From positions 1 through 6,141 of the forward strand of contig WRHG01000116.1 in the NCBI GenBank assembly GCA_009783365.1: a stretch of DNA of 6,141 nucleotides, read 5' to 3'. The notes under the pieces are model-generated. The model was not told the origin of the DNA. It saw only the letters and a list, made by a program, of their open reading frames with translations, and made no database searches. Both the position numbers and the translations under genes were made by a program. This document shows, one piece after another, positions 5,565-6,141 of this stretch (the stretch's first letter is position 1; each line of letters begins with the position of its first letter). Origin of the DNA: Clostridia bacterium. Lineage in GTDB: Bacteria > Bacillota_A > Clostridia > Christensenellales > Aristaeellaceae.

Positions 5565-6141
5565 TCAGTCGTGGCAAAGCACGGCTTGATTTAAGTCCGG
5601 GCTGGATCGCATGCCGATATCCGGGAAGCGGCGTTCGAAAGCCGCATTGGATATTTCCACAATCTCATGCACCTCGCCGGGGGTGTGGCAGCCGGTGACG
5701 ATCATATCCCGATCCCGTATGGTGCTCCAGGTAAAATTGAGCCCCACATAAGGGGTGCAGCGGCCTGCGGCCATGGATTTGAAGGTCATGACCGGTTTTT
5801 TTGCATGGTGGATGAGGCCGGCGATGTATTCTACCTCCACGTGCATCATAAAGCCAAGGCAATTGTACATCGTCGCATAGGTTTGAATGTCGTAGCCGTT
5901 CTGATCCGCAAAGAGGATGAGCTCCGGCATGTGGGCGGTAACGCCGGGGATCAGGCCCGCTTCACGGATCATGCCGGTATAATCGCCGATGCGCTCGATG
6001 ATCTGGGTATGCTTGTTGATTAATTGTTCGGCGCAGGAGTGCTGCAACAAGCAGAAGGAAGCGCCCAGTTTGGCGCTTTGCGCGATTACCTCCTTTGCTT
6101 CCCCGCGCCCTGCGGCCGTGTCTTCCACGTTGAGTATCGGG
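5565..6141 (-). CDS. Unrecognised protein, C-terminal 191 residues, possibly a TIM-barrel enzyme (start outside the window)
   Basis: An open frame enters from the high-coordinate edge and ends with TGA at 5565-5567, giving 191 visible residues. The first complete codons read PILNVEDTAAGRGEA, and a GTG within them is unlikely to be the start because the frame stays open to the edge. I do not recognise the family with certainty. The pattern of alternating strand-like and helical stretches resembles the C-terminal half of a (beta/alpha)8 enzyme: GLIPGVTAHMPELILFA (strand plus helix, with a Thr-Ala-His), YDIQTYATMYNCLGF, KKPVMTFKSMAAGRCTP (a strand rich in Lys, Ser and Arg) and DMIVTGCHTPGEVHEIVEIS, a typical closing strand-loop-helix. 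There is no signal peptide or membrane segment in the visible part, so it is probably cytoplasmic. It lies 108 bases upstream of the UxaC-like gene in the same direction and may act in the same pathway, although the promoter between them allows separate control. Confidence 0.85.
   Translation of the reverse strand, partial: PILNVEDTAAGRGEAKEVIAQSAKLGASFCLLQHSCAEQLINKHTQIIERIGDYTGMIREAGLIPGVTAHMPELILFADQNGYDIQTYATMYNCLGFMMHVEVEYIAGLIHHAKKPVMTFKSMAAGRCTPYVGLNFTWSTIRDRDMIVTGCHTPGEVHEIVEISNAAFERRFPDIGMRSSPDLNQAVLCHD

Overview
The window is G+C-rich bacterial DNA in which every supported gene lies on the minus strand, so transcription runs from high to low coordinates. It looks like part of one carbohydrate-uptake and catabolism locus. 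Strong AGGAGG-type ribosome sites, a consensus sigma-A promoter and a near-perfect CcpA/LacI-type (cre-like) operator suggest a member of the Firmicutes (Clostridia-like). This is an inference from sequence style. The substrate-binding protein has a plain AxA signal peptide and no lipobox, which is unusual for a classical monoderm Firmicute and leaves room for other bacteria.

Layout in order of transcription. (1) 5565-6141 is the 3' end of an unrecognised protein with TIM-barrel-like character; its start is outside the window. (2) 5481-5564 is a short control region with a cre-like operator, a TTGACA-17-TATGCT promoter and no visible terminator. (3) 4134-5456 encodes a divergent relative of uronate isomerase (UxaC-type amidohydrolase). 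Its start is reassigned here to a GTG, because the promoter would leave almost no leader before the upstream ATG. (4) 3967-4133 is a 167-base leader with small inverted repeats and an A-rich stretch before a strong ribosome site. (5) 2950-3966 encodes an exported sugar-binding protein of the ribose/galactose type. (6) 2831-2949 holds two tandem stem-loops. (7) 1334-2830 encodes a double-domain sugar ABC ATPase of the RbsA/MglA type. (8) 357-1337 encodes an RbsC-type permease that overlaps the ATPase gene by 4 bases. (9) 252-356 is a 105-base gap. (10) 1-251 is the first 83 codons of a deoxyribose-phosphate aldolase (DeoC)-family protein that runs out of the window.

Together these describe import of a monosaccharide or small polyol-like substrate by a complete binding protein/ATPase/permease system. 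Intracellular processing would follow, by a UxaC-like enzyme, an aldolase of the DeoC fold and possibly the unrecognised upstream protein. The combination does not match a pathway I can name. By eye, the UxaC-like protein lacks residues needed by true uronate isomerase, and the visible DeoC segment is divergent, so the substrate may be something other than ribose, deoxyribose or a hexuronate. No mobile elements, RNA genes, CRISPR arrays or phage genes were seen.
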